Source of the DNA: Streptomyces eurythermus
GTDB taxonomy: Bacteria > Actinomycetota > Actinomycetes > Streptomycetales > Streptomycetaceae
Assembly (NCBI RefSeq): GCF_014649115.1
Contig: NZ_BMSK01000009.1
Span: forward strand, 288,268-352,267
Reading direction: 5' to 3'
DNA length: 64,000 bases
This document shows positions 41,749 through 51,883 of this stretch, piece by piece. The notes under the pieces were generated by a model. That model saw nothing but the letters and a program-made list of their open reading frames with translations, had not been told where the DNA came from and ran no database searches. Each line of letters opens with the position of its first letter. The first letter of the stretch is position 1. The translations under genes and the position numbers were made by a program.

Positions 41749-41779
41749 CCGCTGTTTCCCGCGCTTCCCCGCGCCTCGG

Positions 41780-42448
41780 TCACGCGGCTATTCTCCGCGC
41801 CTCCGCGACCGCCTCGGCCAGGGAATCCACCACCGGCACCCCGACCCCCTCCAGGCTCGCCCGGCTGTGCGACCCCCCGCTGTACAGCACGGCCCGGGCC
41901 CCCACGTGCCGGGCCGCGACCGCGTCGTCCGCCGCGTCCCCGATCACCACGGTCCGTTCCGGCTCGGCCACCCCCGCCAGCGCCTTCAGATGCCGCACCA
42001 TGTGCTCGGCCTTGCTGCCGCCGGACGGCCCGGTACGCCCGTCGATCCGTACGAAGTGCGGCTCGATGCCGAAGCCCCGCACCACCGGCACCAGTTCCTC
42101 GTGCCCGTACATGCTCAGCAGCGACTGGCTGTGCCCGTCCGACCGCCACCCGGCGAGCAGTTCCTCGACCCCCTCGGTCAGCCCGCACCGCACCCGGTGC
42201 TCGGCGTAGTGCCGGTGGAAGGTGCCGTCCATCAGCTCCCACTCGGCGTCGCTCGGCAGCCGGCCCAGCAGCCGCTCGTAGAACTTCGGCACCGGTACGC
42301 AGTACAGCGAGCGGTACTGCTCGAGCGTGATCGGTGCGAGTCCCAGCTCGGCGAAGGCGGCGTTCGTCGCCCCTATGATCGCTTCATTGTCGTGGAAGAG
42401 GGTCCCGTTCCAGTCCCAGACGATGTGCGCGCTTTTGTGCGTCCCCAT
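41780..42448 (-). CDS. HAD-family hydrolase (phosphatase-like)
   Basis: A 222-residue haloacid-dehalogenase superfamily enzyme. Motif I is VWDWNGTLF, in which the nucleophile Asp is followed by Trp-Asn rather than the commoner x-Asp-Gly; motif II Ser lies in LLSMYGHEE; motif III Lys in GGSKAEHM; motif IV in VVIGDAADD. The helical cap (~25-85) points to a small-molecule phosphatase of the phosphoglycolate phosphatase type. ATG 42448 is preferred; a GTG 30 bases upstream lies only 19 bases after the next gene's stop. It follows the small conserved gene at 42497 on the same strand and may be co-transcribed. Confidence 0.88.
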   Translation of the reverse strand: MGTHKSAHIVWDWNGTLFHDNEAIIGATNAAFAELGLAPITLEQYRSLYCVPVPKFYERLLGRLPSDAEWELMDGTFHRHYAEHRVRCGLTEGVEELLAGWRSDGHSQSLLSMYGHEELVPVVRGFGIEPHFVRIDGRTGPSGGSKAEHMVRHLKALAGVAEPERTVVIGDAADDAVAARHVGARAVLYSGGSHSRASLEGVGVPVVDSLAEAVAEARRIAA

Positions 42449-42496
42449 GCCCGAGACCGTACCCTTCGCCACTGACAATCACGGCGTCGGCCGAGG

Positions 42497-43009
42497 TCAG
42501 GCCCGTCCGACCAGGTTGGGGATCTCCTGCGTGGCGTACCACAGCAGTTCGTGGTCGTCCGCGCCGTCCACGACGAACCGGGCGTCGTCGTCCCCGCCGT
42601 CGGCGGCCGGGAGCGCCCGCGCCGCCGCGGCCACGTCGGCCTCCGCGTCCTCGGCGTCGACGTGCACGGCGGCCGCCTTCGCCAGCGGCACCGACACGGT
42701 CACGGTCACCTGGCCGAGGGCGGAGGGTTCGAGCCCGCGGTCCGGGTCGGCCTTCGCCGCGCCGTCGGGCACGTCCACGGCGACCACGACCCGGCGCCGT
42801 ACCGCGTCCGGGTCCGCCGCCAGCAGCCGCAGGGAGGCCAGCGCGGCGCGGCCGAGCGCCGCGTACTCCAGCTCCTCGATGTCCTCGGAGAGGTACCACT
42901 CGCGCAGGGCGGGCGTGACGGCGTACGCGACGAAGGGGCCGCTCCCCAGCTCACCCGTCCTGTGCGCCTCGGCGAGAGCGGGGAGGGTCAGGGGGACGTA
43001 GACGCGCAT
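42497..43009 (-). CDS. Conserved actinobacterial protein, DUF6912-like
   Basis: A 170-residue soluble protein with the recognisable start MRVYVPLTLPALAEAHRTGELG and end LLWYATQEIPNLV, conserved in actinobacteria and never, to my knowledge, assigned a function. The middle is beta-rich (RRRVVVAVDVPDG, VTVTVSVPLAKAAAVHVD) followed by an acidic helix region. It has no signal peptide, membrane helix or known catalytic motif. It is 48 bases upstream of the HAD hydrolase start and probably in one unit with it. The family name is from recall and is less certain than the coding call. Confidence 0.82.
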   Translation of the reverse strand: MRVYVPLTLPALAEAHRTGELGSGPFVAYAVTPALREWYLSEDIEELEYAALGRAALASLRLLAADPDAVRRRVVVAVDVPDGAAKADPDRGLEPSALGQVTVTVSVPLAKAAAVHVDAEDAEADVAAAARALPAADGGDDDARFVVDGADDHELLWYATQEIPNLVGRA

Positions 43010-43335
43010 ACTGGCCGCTCTTTCCTGGTCAAAGGCTCCGCTGGGGCCCCGGGGAGGGCGGCTGGCGCGTCCCCCGGAGGGCCTTCAGGATACGTGCGTC
43101 CGTCCCCTTTCGGGCCCCTGCCCACTCCCGTCGAGAGGTCAGCCTCAGGCCGCCGGTTCACCCTCTCCGGCCGCTTGCCCACGGGGCCCGGGACCCTTGT
43201 CTCACCCTGATAGGTGAGCTTTCCCCGCACGCGCCCCCGGCCGTCCCTTGCTTGCCCGCGCCTTCCGCGCCCCGTACAAGATCCCCACCACTTGTTACCG
43301 CCCGGTACCCCCGGGCCGGCCGAACGGGGTCCCCC
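43010..43335. other. Divergent intergenic region
   Basis: About 325 bases between the DUF6912-like gene and the Rv3235-like gene. A short hairpin (ctcacc-ctgata-ggtgag, 43201-43218) is followed by gctttcccc; its role is unclear. The area should hold both promoters. No gene is supported. Confidence 0.45.
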
Positions 43336-43824
43336 ATGAACAAGGTCATGAGCCGAACCGTCCAGCCCCGCCCGCGGCACCGCCCGCCGACCCGCCGCGA
43401 CACCCGCCGCCCCGGCGGAGCGCCACCCCGTACGGCCGGCCGCCCGGCGGGCATCCGCGCCCAGAGCCCCCGTACGGCCCCGCAGGCAGCCGCGGGGCGG
43501 CCCCGGCCCACCGACCTCTTCGCGGACCGCCTGCTCGCCGTCCTGAGCGGGCAGCGGCCCGTCCACTGGATGCTCCGCCACACGGCGGGCCGCGCCTACG
43601 ACGACCTCGCCCGCCTCGCCGAACGCGGCCCCCTGCGCACCCGGGGTCCCCGCGGCATCCGCCCGGTCGTCCAGGACATCGGCTACTACGTCGCCGGCGA
43701 GGGCGCGCTGGAGGTCTTCGCCCGGGTCGCCACCGGCGACCGCCTGCGTGCCATGGCCTTCCGCCTGGAACGCGGCGAAGACCTCCGCTGGCGCTGCACA
43801 GCGGTGGAAACGGGTCCCGTGTGA
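43336..43824 (+). CDS. Rv3235-family protein
   Basis: A 162-residue protein: a basic, disordered Pro/Arg-rich N-terminus (~1-60), then a compact conserved domain (LFADRLLAVLSGQRPVHWML, RGIRPVVQDIGYYVAGEGALEVFARV). This is the domain of the mycobacterial Rv3235 family, typically next to secA. ATG 43336 is used because gggg lies at suitable distance; an in-frame ATG at 43348 is possible. It converges with secA across a terminator. No catalytic motif is present; function unknown, though the secA link is conserved in actinobacteria. Confidence 0.82.
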   Translation: MNKVMSRTVQPRPRHRPPTRRDTRRPGGAPPRTAGRPAGIRAQSPRTAPQAAAGRPRPTDLFADRLLAVLSGQRPVHWMLRHTAGRAYDDLARLAERGPLRTRGPRGIRPVVQDIGYYVAGEGALEVFARVATGDRLRAMAFRLERGEDLRWRCTAVETGPV

Positions 43825-43903
43825 GTCCCGGGTGAGTCCGGGTGAGCCCGTGTGACGCCCTTCCCCGCCCGTCGCGGCCCGGTCGGCGGCCCCGAGCGAC
43901 GGA

Positions 43904-43937
43904 CAAGGGCCGGGTCCCCGTAGGAACCCGGCCCTTG
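43904..43937. terminator. Bidirectional terminator between the Rv3235-like gene and secA
   Basis: Perfect 12-bp stem (43904-43915 with 43926-43937) with a 10-base loop between the two convergent genes. Confidence 0.8.
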
Positions 43938-43978
43938 CTCACCGCCGGCCCCCTCAGGCGCCGGCGTCGCTTCCCGCG

Positions 43979-46792
<2,814 letters not shown>

Positions 46793-47044
46793 GGGGGCTG
46801 GTCTCCTTGCCGGTCGGGCCTGGGACGGTCGGTTTTCCTTCTGACTACTGAGCAACGGCCATCGTATGCGAGGACCCGGCCGCGCCGGGAGGCCTGGCGA
46901 CCCGGCGGATGCTTCATCCAGGACAACGGACGGGGTATCCGGATGGTGCCGCTCCGGCGCCAGGAATTACGCGAATTGTGATCACGCGCTCACGCAGCGG
47001 GGAAATCCGTGGCGCCGGCCCGGTGTCCCGCGCAGAATCGGGCG

Positions 47045-47614
47045 ATGGAACACGTCACGCTCACCACGGACCGTCTCGTGCTGCGCCCGGTCGGCCCCGA
47101 GGACACCGCCGCGGTGTACGCCGCCGCGCAGGACCCCGGCATCCAGCGCTGGACGACGGTTCCCTCGCCCTACCTGCCCGAGCACGCGGTCGGCTTCACG
47201 GAGCAGATCGTCCCCGACGGCTGGGCGCGGGGGTCGATGTTCACCTTCGGCGTGTTCCTCACCGGCGGGGAGCTGGCCGGCATGCTCGCCCTGACGACGC
47301 GCTCGCCGGGCACGGCCGAGATCGGCTTCTGGGCGGCCAGGGAGCACCGCGGCCGGGGCTACGTCAGGGAGGCCACGCTCACCGCCTGCCGCTGGGCCTT
47401 CACCGAGGCCGGCATCGACCGGGTCGAGTGGCGGGCCGAGGTCGGCAACCACGCCTCCCGCGCGGTGGCCGAACGCGCGGGCTTCACCATCGAGGGCGTG
47501 CTGCGCTCCGGCGTCACCAACAAGGGGGTGCGCCGGGACTGCTGGGTCGGCTCGCTGCTCCCCTCGGACCTGGGTCTGCCGTCCACCGCCCCGTACCTGC
47601 CCGCGCGCCCCTGA
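47045..47614 (+). CDS. GNAT-family N-acetyltransferase (RimJ/RimL-like)
   Basis: A 189-residue acetyl-CoA-dependent transferase. It has the RimJ/RimL-type start (VTLTTDRLVLRPVGPEDTAAVYA), the acetyl-CoA loop EHRGRGYVREA preceded by AEIGFWAA, and the conserved VGNHASRAVAERAGF, with Asn and Arg in the place usual for this subfamily. ATG 47045 follows a moderately A/G-rich stretch. It is divergent from secA and about 80 bases before the YcaQ-type gene. Likely target: a protein N-terminus or small amine; not determinable. Confidence 0.92.
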   Translation: MEHVTLTTDRLVLRPVGPEDTAAVYAAAQDPGIQRWTTVPSPYLPEHAVGFTEQIVPDGWARGSMFTFGVFLTGGELAGMLALTTRSPGTAEIGFWAAREHRGRGYVREATLTACRWAFTEAGIDRVEWRAEVGNHASRAVAERAGFTIEGVLRSGVTNKGVRRDCWVGSLLPSDLGLPSTAPYLPARP

Positions 47615-47693
47615 GGCACCCTCGAGTCGCGGGCCCCGGGCGAACGCGCAGGCCGGCGCGGACTGTCGGTGCCACCCTCTATCGTCACGGGAC

Positions 47694-48869
47694 ATGACGA
47701 CCCTTCCGCGTCCCACCACCACACTCACCGCGGACGACGCCCGCCGGATAGTCCTGCGGGCCCAGGGCCTGCTCGGCGCGCCCGACCGGCGCGCGGGGGC
47801 CCGCGGGGTGCTGCGCCATCTCGGCGCGGTCCAGCTCGACACCATCTCGGTCCTGGCCCGTTCCCATGAACTCGTGCCGTACGCCCGGCTGGGCGCGGTC
47901 GGCCGGCGGGCGGTGGAGGCCGCCTACTGGACGGACACCCACGCGTTCGAGTACTGGTCGCACGCCGCCTGCCTGCTGCCCATCGAGGAGTGGCCCCACT
48001 TCGCCTTCCGCCGCCGCGCCTACCGCAACCGCCCGCACTGGCACCACGAACTCCCCGACGGCGCCTACGACCAGGTCGTCAAGCAGCTGCGCGCGGAGGG
48101 CCCGCTGACCGCCACGGAACTGGGCGGCGCGAAGAAGACGAACGACTGGTGGGACTGGTCGGGCACGAAGGTCGCCGTGGAGCGGGCGCTGATGTACGGC
48201 GAGGTGGTCTGCGTGGAGCGGCGCGGCTGGAAGCGGGTGTACGACCTCGCCGAGCGCGCGGTCCCGGCCGCGCTGCTGCACGACGAGCTGGACGACACCG
48301 AGTGCCTGCGGCGCCTGGTGCGGCTGGCGGGCGAGGCGCTCGGCGTGGGCACGCGCGCGGACATCGCCGACTACCACCGGCTCAAGGGCGAGCAGGTCGA
48401 CTCGGTGATCGCGGACTCGGGTCTGGTGCCGGTGGAGGTGGAGGGCTGGGCCAAGCCGGCGTGGGCCGACCCGGCGGCCCTGGCGACACCGCCGCGCGGC
48501 CGGCACCGCACCACGCTGCTCTCCCCCTTCGACTCCCTGATCTGGGAGCGGGCGCGCACGGAGCGGATCTTCGGCTTCACCCACCGGCTGGAGGCGTACG
48601 TCCCCAAGCCCAAGCGGGTGCACGGGTACTTCGCGATGCCCGTGCTCGCCGGCGGCCGGCTGGTCGGGAGGGTGGACCCGGCGCGCCAGGGCCGGACGCT
48701 GGTGGCCAGGCAGGTCACCCTGGACGGCCCGAAGGCGGTCCCGGCGGTGGCCCGGGCCCTGACCGAGGCGGCGTCCTGGGTGGACTGCACCGACGTCCGC
48801 GTCGAGCGCCTGGATCCGCCGGAGCTGCGCGAGCCCCTCACCAGGGAACTCGCCGGGCTCCTCGGATAG
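47694..48869 (+). CDS. YcaQ/AlkX-type winged-helix DNA glycosylase
   Basis: A 391-residue protein of the HTH_42 superfamily, which includes E. coli YcaQ (AlkX) and Streptomyces AlkZ, enzymes that unhook alkylated bases and interstrand crosslinks. The catalytic-type motif AVQLDTISV (Gln-Leu-Asp) matches the YcaQ QxD signature rather than the QxQ of AlkZ. Other features: HAFEYWSHAACLLP, the winged-helix repeats (PLTATELGGAKK, VAVERALMYGEVVCVERRGWKRVY) and LLSPFDSLIWERART. It stands outside any antibiotic cluster, consistent with a general rather than self-resistance role. Its stop is 3 bases from the stop of the convergent response regulator gene. Confidence 0.88.
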   Translation: MTTLPRPTTTLTADDARRIVLRAQGLLGAPDRRAGARGVLRHLGAVQLDTISVLARSHELVPYARLGAVGRRAVEAAYWTDTHAFEYWSHAACLLPIEEWPHFAFRRRAYRNRPHWHHELPDGAYDQVVKQLRAEGPLTATELGGAKKTNDWWDWSGTKVAVERALMYGEVVCVERRGWKRVYDLAERAVPAALLHDELDDTECLRRLVRLAGEALGVGTRADIADYHRLKGEQVDSVIADSGLVPVEVEGWAKPAWADPAALATPPRGRHRTTLLSPFDSLIWERARTERIFGFTHRLEAYVPKPKRVHGYFAMPVLAGGRLVGRVDPARQGRTLVARQVTLDGPKAVPAVARALTEAASWVDCTDVRVERLDPPELREPLTRELAGLLG

Positions 48870-48872
48870 CCG

Positions 48873-49619
48873 CTAGCGGATCTCCAGGATCTTCTCCCGC
48901 ATCGCGTAGACCACGGCCTCCATCCTGGAGTGCAGCTGGAGCTTCTCCAGGATGTTGCGGACGTGGTTCTTCACGGTGTTCTCGGAGATGAACAACTCCT
49001 TGGCGATGTCCCGGTTGTTCATGCCCGTGGCGACGAGTTTGAGGACCTCCAGCTCCCGGTCGGTGAGCCGGGGCGCGGGCACCAGCCGGCGCTCGTCGGT
49101 GCGCTGGATCATCGACTTGAACTCGGTGAGGAGTTTGGACGCCATCGACGGGCTGATCTGCGACTGCCCGTCGGCCACCGCGCGAATGGCGGTGGCCACC
49201 TCGTCGGTCGAGATCTCCTTGAGGAGATACCCGGTCGCGCCCGCCTTGATCGCGTCGTAGAGGTCGGCCTCCTCGTCGCTGATCGTCAGCATGATGATCT
49301 TCGCGCTGGGGGCCACCTCCTTGATGGAGGTGCAGGCCTCGATCCCGCCGCGCTTGGGCATGCGGACGTCCATCAGGACGATGTCGGGCAGCAGGTCGGC
49401 GGCCTTGTCGACGGCCTCGGCGCCGTCGCCCGCCTCGCCGACGACCTGGATGTCCTCCTCGGCCGCGAGCACGATCTCCAGGCCGCGCCGGAAGAGGGCG
49501 TGGTCGTCCACGACCAGGACTCTGATCGGCTCCTTGCGCGGCGCGTCCGCGCCCGGGTCCCTGCCGATGACAGCGTCGTCGGCGTCCCCGTCCCGCATCG
49601 GTCCGAAGGTGTCCGCCAT
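48873..49619 (-). CDS. orrA: Orphan NarL/FixJ-type response regulator
   Basis: A 248-residue DNA-binding regulator. Residues 1-30 are an acidic extension; the receiver domain (~31-150) shows DDH, phosphorylatable Asp84 in IVLMDVRMP and Lys in GYLLKEI; the LuxR-type helix-turn-helix is at ~185-245 (LTDRELEVLKLVATGM, ISENTVKNHVRNIL). ATG 49619 follows gggagg at 3-4 bases. No histidine kinase gene adjoins it, so it is an orphan; by position between the glycosylase and hibernation factor genes it corresponds to the regulator called OrrA in S. coelicolor, a differentiation and antibiotic regulator. That identity rests on synteny. No terminator is visible in the 3-base gap to the convergent gene. 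Confidence 0.9.
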   Translation of the reverse strand: MADTFGPMRDGDADDAVIGRDPGADAPRKEPIRVLVVDDHALFRRGLEIVLAAEEDIQVVGEAGDGAEAVDKAADLLPDIVLMDVRMPKRGGIEACTSIKEVAPSAKIIMLTISDEEADLYDAIKAGATGYLLKEISTDEVATAIRAVADGQSQISPSMASKLLTEFKSMIQRTDERRLVPAPRLTDRELEVLKLVATGMNNRDIAKELFISENTVKNHVRNILEKLQLHSRMEAVVYAMREKILEIR

Positions 49620-49760
49620 CGTTCCTCCCCCTGAAGGCTGTGGCCTGTGGTCCTGTGCCATCGCCAACCCAAGGCAACGGCCCACCGGTTGGGCCGGTGC
49701 GGCCATGATTTCATGCCTGGGCGACACCGAGGTGACGTGCGGGGCGCGAAGTGGTCGCAC

Positions 49761-49803
49761 GCCGGTGCCCCTGGGGGCGCACACTCGCTCCAGGGGCACC
49801 GGC
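49761..49803 (-). terminator. Terminator of the hibernation factor gene
   Basis: Perfect 14-bp stem (49761-49774 with 49790-49803), 15-base loop, about 20 bases after the stop. Confidence 0.75.
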
Positions 49804-49822
49804 TCAGCTTCAGCCGGGTGGG

Positions 49823-50515
49823 TCAGCCGCCCAGCGTGCCCCCCGCCGTGGGGGTCTGCGCCTCGGCGACCATCGGGTCCGTGCTGAGATGGATCACGCC
49901 GTAGTCGTAGGCGTGCCGCCGGTAGACGACGCTCGGTTCCTTCGTCTCGGAGTCGACGAACAGGTAGAAGTCGTGGCCGACCAGCTCCATCTCGTAGAGG
50001 GCCTGGTCGAGGGTCATCGGGGCGGCGACGTGGGTCTTCTCGCGGACGACGAGGGGGCCTTCGCCCTTGACCTCGAGGGAGCCGATCTTCTTGGTCGGCA
50101 CCCCGTCGGACTCCTCCTCCGAGGCGGACAGGCCGTTGCCGTTCAGCGTCGCCACGCCCGGGACGTGGTCGGGGACCTCGGCCGCCGAGATCCGGCGCGC
50201 GCCTCGGCGTGAGAACCGCTTGTCGTGCTGCTTGCGCAGCCGCGCGTCCAGCTTCTCCGCCGCCATGTCGAGTGCGGCGTAGGGATCGCTGGCCGCTGCC
50301 TCCGCCCGGATCACCGGACCGCGGGAGCGGAGCGTGATCTCCACTCGGTCACAGCGGTCCGCCTGCCGGGGGTTGGGCTCCTTGGACACCTCGACGTCGA
50401 GGCTGATCACCTTGGCATCGAGCCTCTGGATCTTCTCCAGCTTCAGCTTCTCGGCCACGTGCTTGCGGAACCGCTCGGGCACCTCGGTCTTGCGGCCCTT
50501 GACGACGATGTCCAC
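49823..50515 (-). CDS. hpf: Long-form ribosome hibernation-promoting factor
   Basis: Dimerises 70S ribosomes into inactive 100S particles during dormancy. The 230-residue protein is the long form: the RaiA/YfiA domain (~1-110, VDIVVKGRKTEVPERFRKHVAEKL) and a C-terminal dimerisation domain (~175-230, TLDQALYEMELVGHDFYLFVDSE), joined by a basic-to-acidic linker. The GTG at 50515 is preferred: the family begins (M/V)DIVVKGRKTEV and ggaacggag lies 6-7 bases upstream. The frame extends to an ATG at 50548 that also has an upstream gggag, so a longer start is possible. Transcribed alone; a hairpin follows. Confidence 0.93.
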   Translation of the reverse strand: MDIVVKGRKTEVPERFRKHVAEKLKLEKIQRLDAKVISLDVEVSKEPNPRQADRCDRVEITLRSRGPVIRAEAAASDPYAALDMAAEKLDARLRKQHDKRFSRRGARRISAAEVPDHVPGVATLNGNGLSASEEESDGVPTKKIGSLEVKGEGPLVVREKTHVAAPMTLDQALYEMELVGHDFYLFVDSETKEPSVVYRRHAYDYGVIHLSTDPMVAEAQTPTAGGTLGG

Positions 50516-50829
50516 GCAGAACTCCGTTCCCGGATCGCTCCGCTCCATCGGCGGAGCGTCTCCCTTTCGCACCAGGTCCGGTGATCACCGGACCTCGGAC
50601 TCGGTGACTTCCACCTCCTCCTCCCCCAAGGGCGAGATCTCCACCCCACCGGCGCGGGTGATTGCGGAAAACCGCGCGCGCGGCATTCGGATATGCGAGG
50701 CGTGTGGCCTGGGCCTTTCCTCACAACCGAACATATCTCGCCCGGAGCGATGTCGTCACCCTCTCTGCCGCCGCACCTCCGTTCAGGCGAATTAAGCCTC
50801 TCACTACCTGCAACGATGCACGTTGACGA
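50516..50829. other. Upstream region of the hibernation factor gene
   Basis: About 310 bases between the comF-type stop and hpf. A small hairpin (aggc-gaattaa-gcct, 50785-50799) just past the ComF-type stop may be a weak terminator. A short stem, gcgg-aaaa-ccgc, lies at 50664-50675. The stretch 50690-50750 is relatively AT-rich and likely holds the hpf promoter; stress control is expected but no sigma-specific box is called. Confidence 0.5.
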
Positions 50830-51771
50830 TCAGTTCCTGATTATTTCCAGGGAATCGGCGGGAGCGGCGATCACGGCGGCACGCGGCCTCCGCGCGCGGG
50901 CGTTCGACACCGCCTTTTCCGGTGCACCGTGCACCGACTCCGTCCTCTCCCGCTCTGATCCGATCCGTCGTTCCTCCCTACCTTCCCGGGTTATGGCCCG
51001 ATACACAGCCGTTCCGCCATTGGCGCCGGATACCCCGGACACCACGCCCTCCCGCAGGGCCCGCGCCGCCTCCGCGAGACTGGCGCCCGTCGTCATGAGG
51101 TCGTCGACGAGCACGACACGCCGGCCGTCGCCGAGCAGCGGGCCACCTGACGCGGTCACCTCCAGCGCCCCGGCGAGGTTCGCCAACCGCCCCGGCGCGT
51201 CCAGCCCCGCCTGGTCGGCGACGGCCCGCCGCTGCCGCAGCACGGCCGCCACCCGGGCCGGCGTCCCGGTGCGCCGCAGCTCCCGCGCCGCCGCGAGCGC
51301 CATCCGCCGCACCGGATCGTGTCCCCGCGCCCGCACCGCCCACCGCGCGGAGGGCACGGGAACCAGCAGCAGGGGTTCCCGCCCAGTGGGCCCGGCCGGC
51401 CCGGCACCGGCGCCCGCACCGGGGCCGAGGCCACTCGCGCCGGGGCCGGGGCCGAGGTCGCCCGCGTCCTCGGCACTCTCCGCGAGGCCCGCCCGCACAG
51501 CCCGCGCCAACGCCACACCCAGCGCTCCCGCGAGAGCCAGCGCGCCCCGCTCCTTGTGCGCCAGCAGCAGCGCCCGCACCTCCGCCGCGTAGGGAGCCAC
51601 CGCGTGCACCACCGGCAGCCCGGCCGGCTCCGGCACCGGCCGTGCCCGCCGTGCCACTCCCCCGTCCAGCGTGGCCCGGCACCGCGGGCACAGCGCCGTA
51701 CGAGGTGCCCCGCAGCCCGCGCAGTCGGCCGGCAGCACCAGGTCGGTGAGGTCCTGCCACCACCCCCGCAT
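50830..51771 (-). CDS. ComF-family phosphoribosyltransferase-like protein
   Basis: A 313-residue protein with the ComF plan: an N-terminal zinc-binding cysteine cluster (CAGCGAPRTALCPRC, ~16-31) and a C-terminal type I phosphoribosyltransferase fold with the PRPP loop VVLVDDLMTTGASL. In naturally competent bacteria ComF acts in DNA uptake; in Streptomyces its role is unknown. A Gly/Pro-rich insertion lies mid-protein (~110-135). The ATG at 51771 was chosen because the family begins near MRGWWQDLTDLVLP; the ribosome binding site is weak. The last ~55 residues are variable and basic. It is downstream of lpqB on the same strand, separated by ~110 bases. Confidence 0.88.
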   Translation of the reverse strand: MRGWWQDLTDLVLPADCAGCGAPRTALCPRCRATLDGGVARRARPVPEPAGLPVVHAVAPYAAEVRALLLAHKERGALALAGALGVALARAVRAGLAESAEDAGDLGPGPGASGLGPGAGAGAGPAGPTGREPLLLVPVPSARWAVRARGHDPVRRMALAAARELRRTGTPARVAAVLRQRRAVADQAGLDAPGRLANLAGALEVTASGGPLLGDGRRVVLVDDLMTTGASLAEAARALREGVVSGVSGANGGTAVYRAITREGREERRIGSERERTESVHGAPEKAVSNARARRPRAAVIAAPADSLEIIRN

Positions 51772-51883
51772 GACCACCACTGTGCCCGCGCCGCCGCCGG
51801 CCCGCCACCCCTGTGGAAAACCACCTGTGGACAACCGGCAGAAGGACGGGCGACCAGGAAACGGCGCAGGTCCGCGTGGTGTG

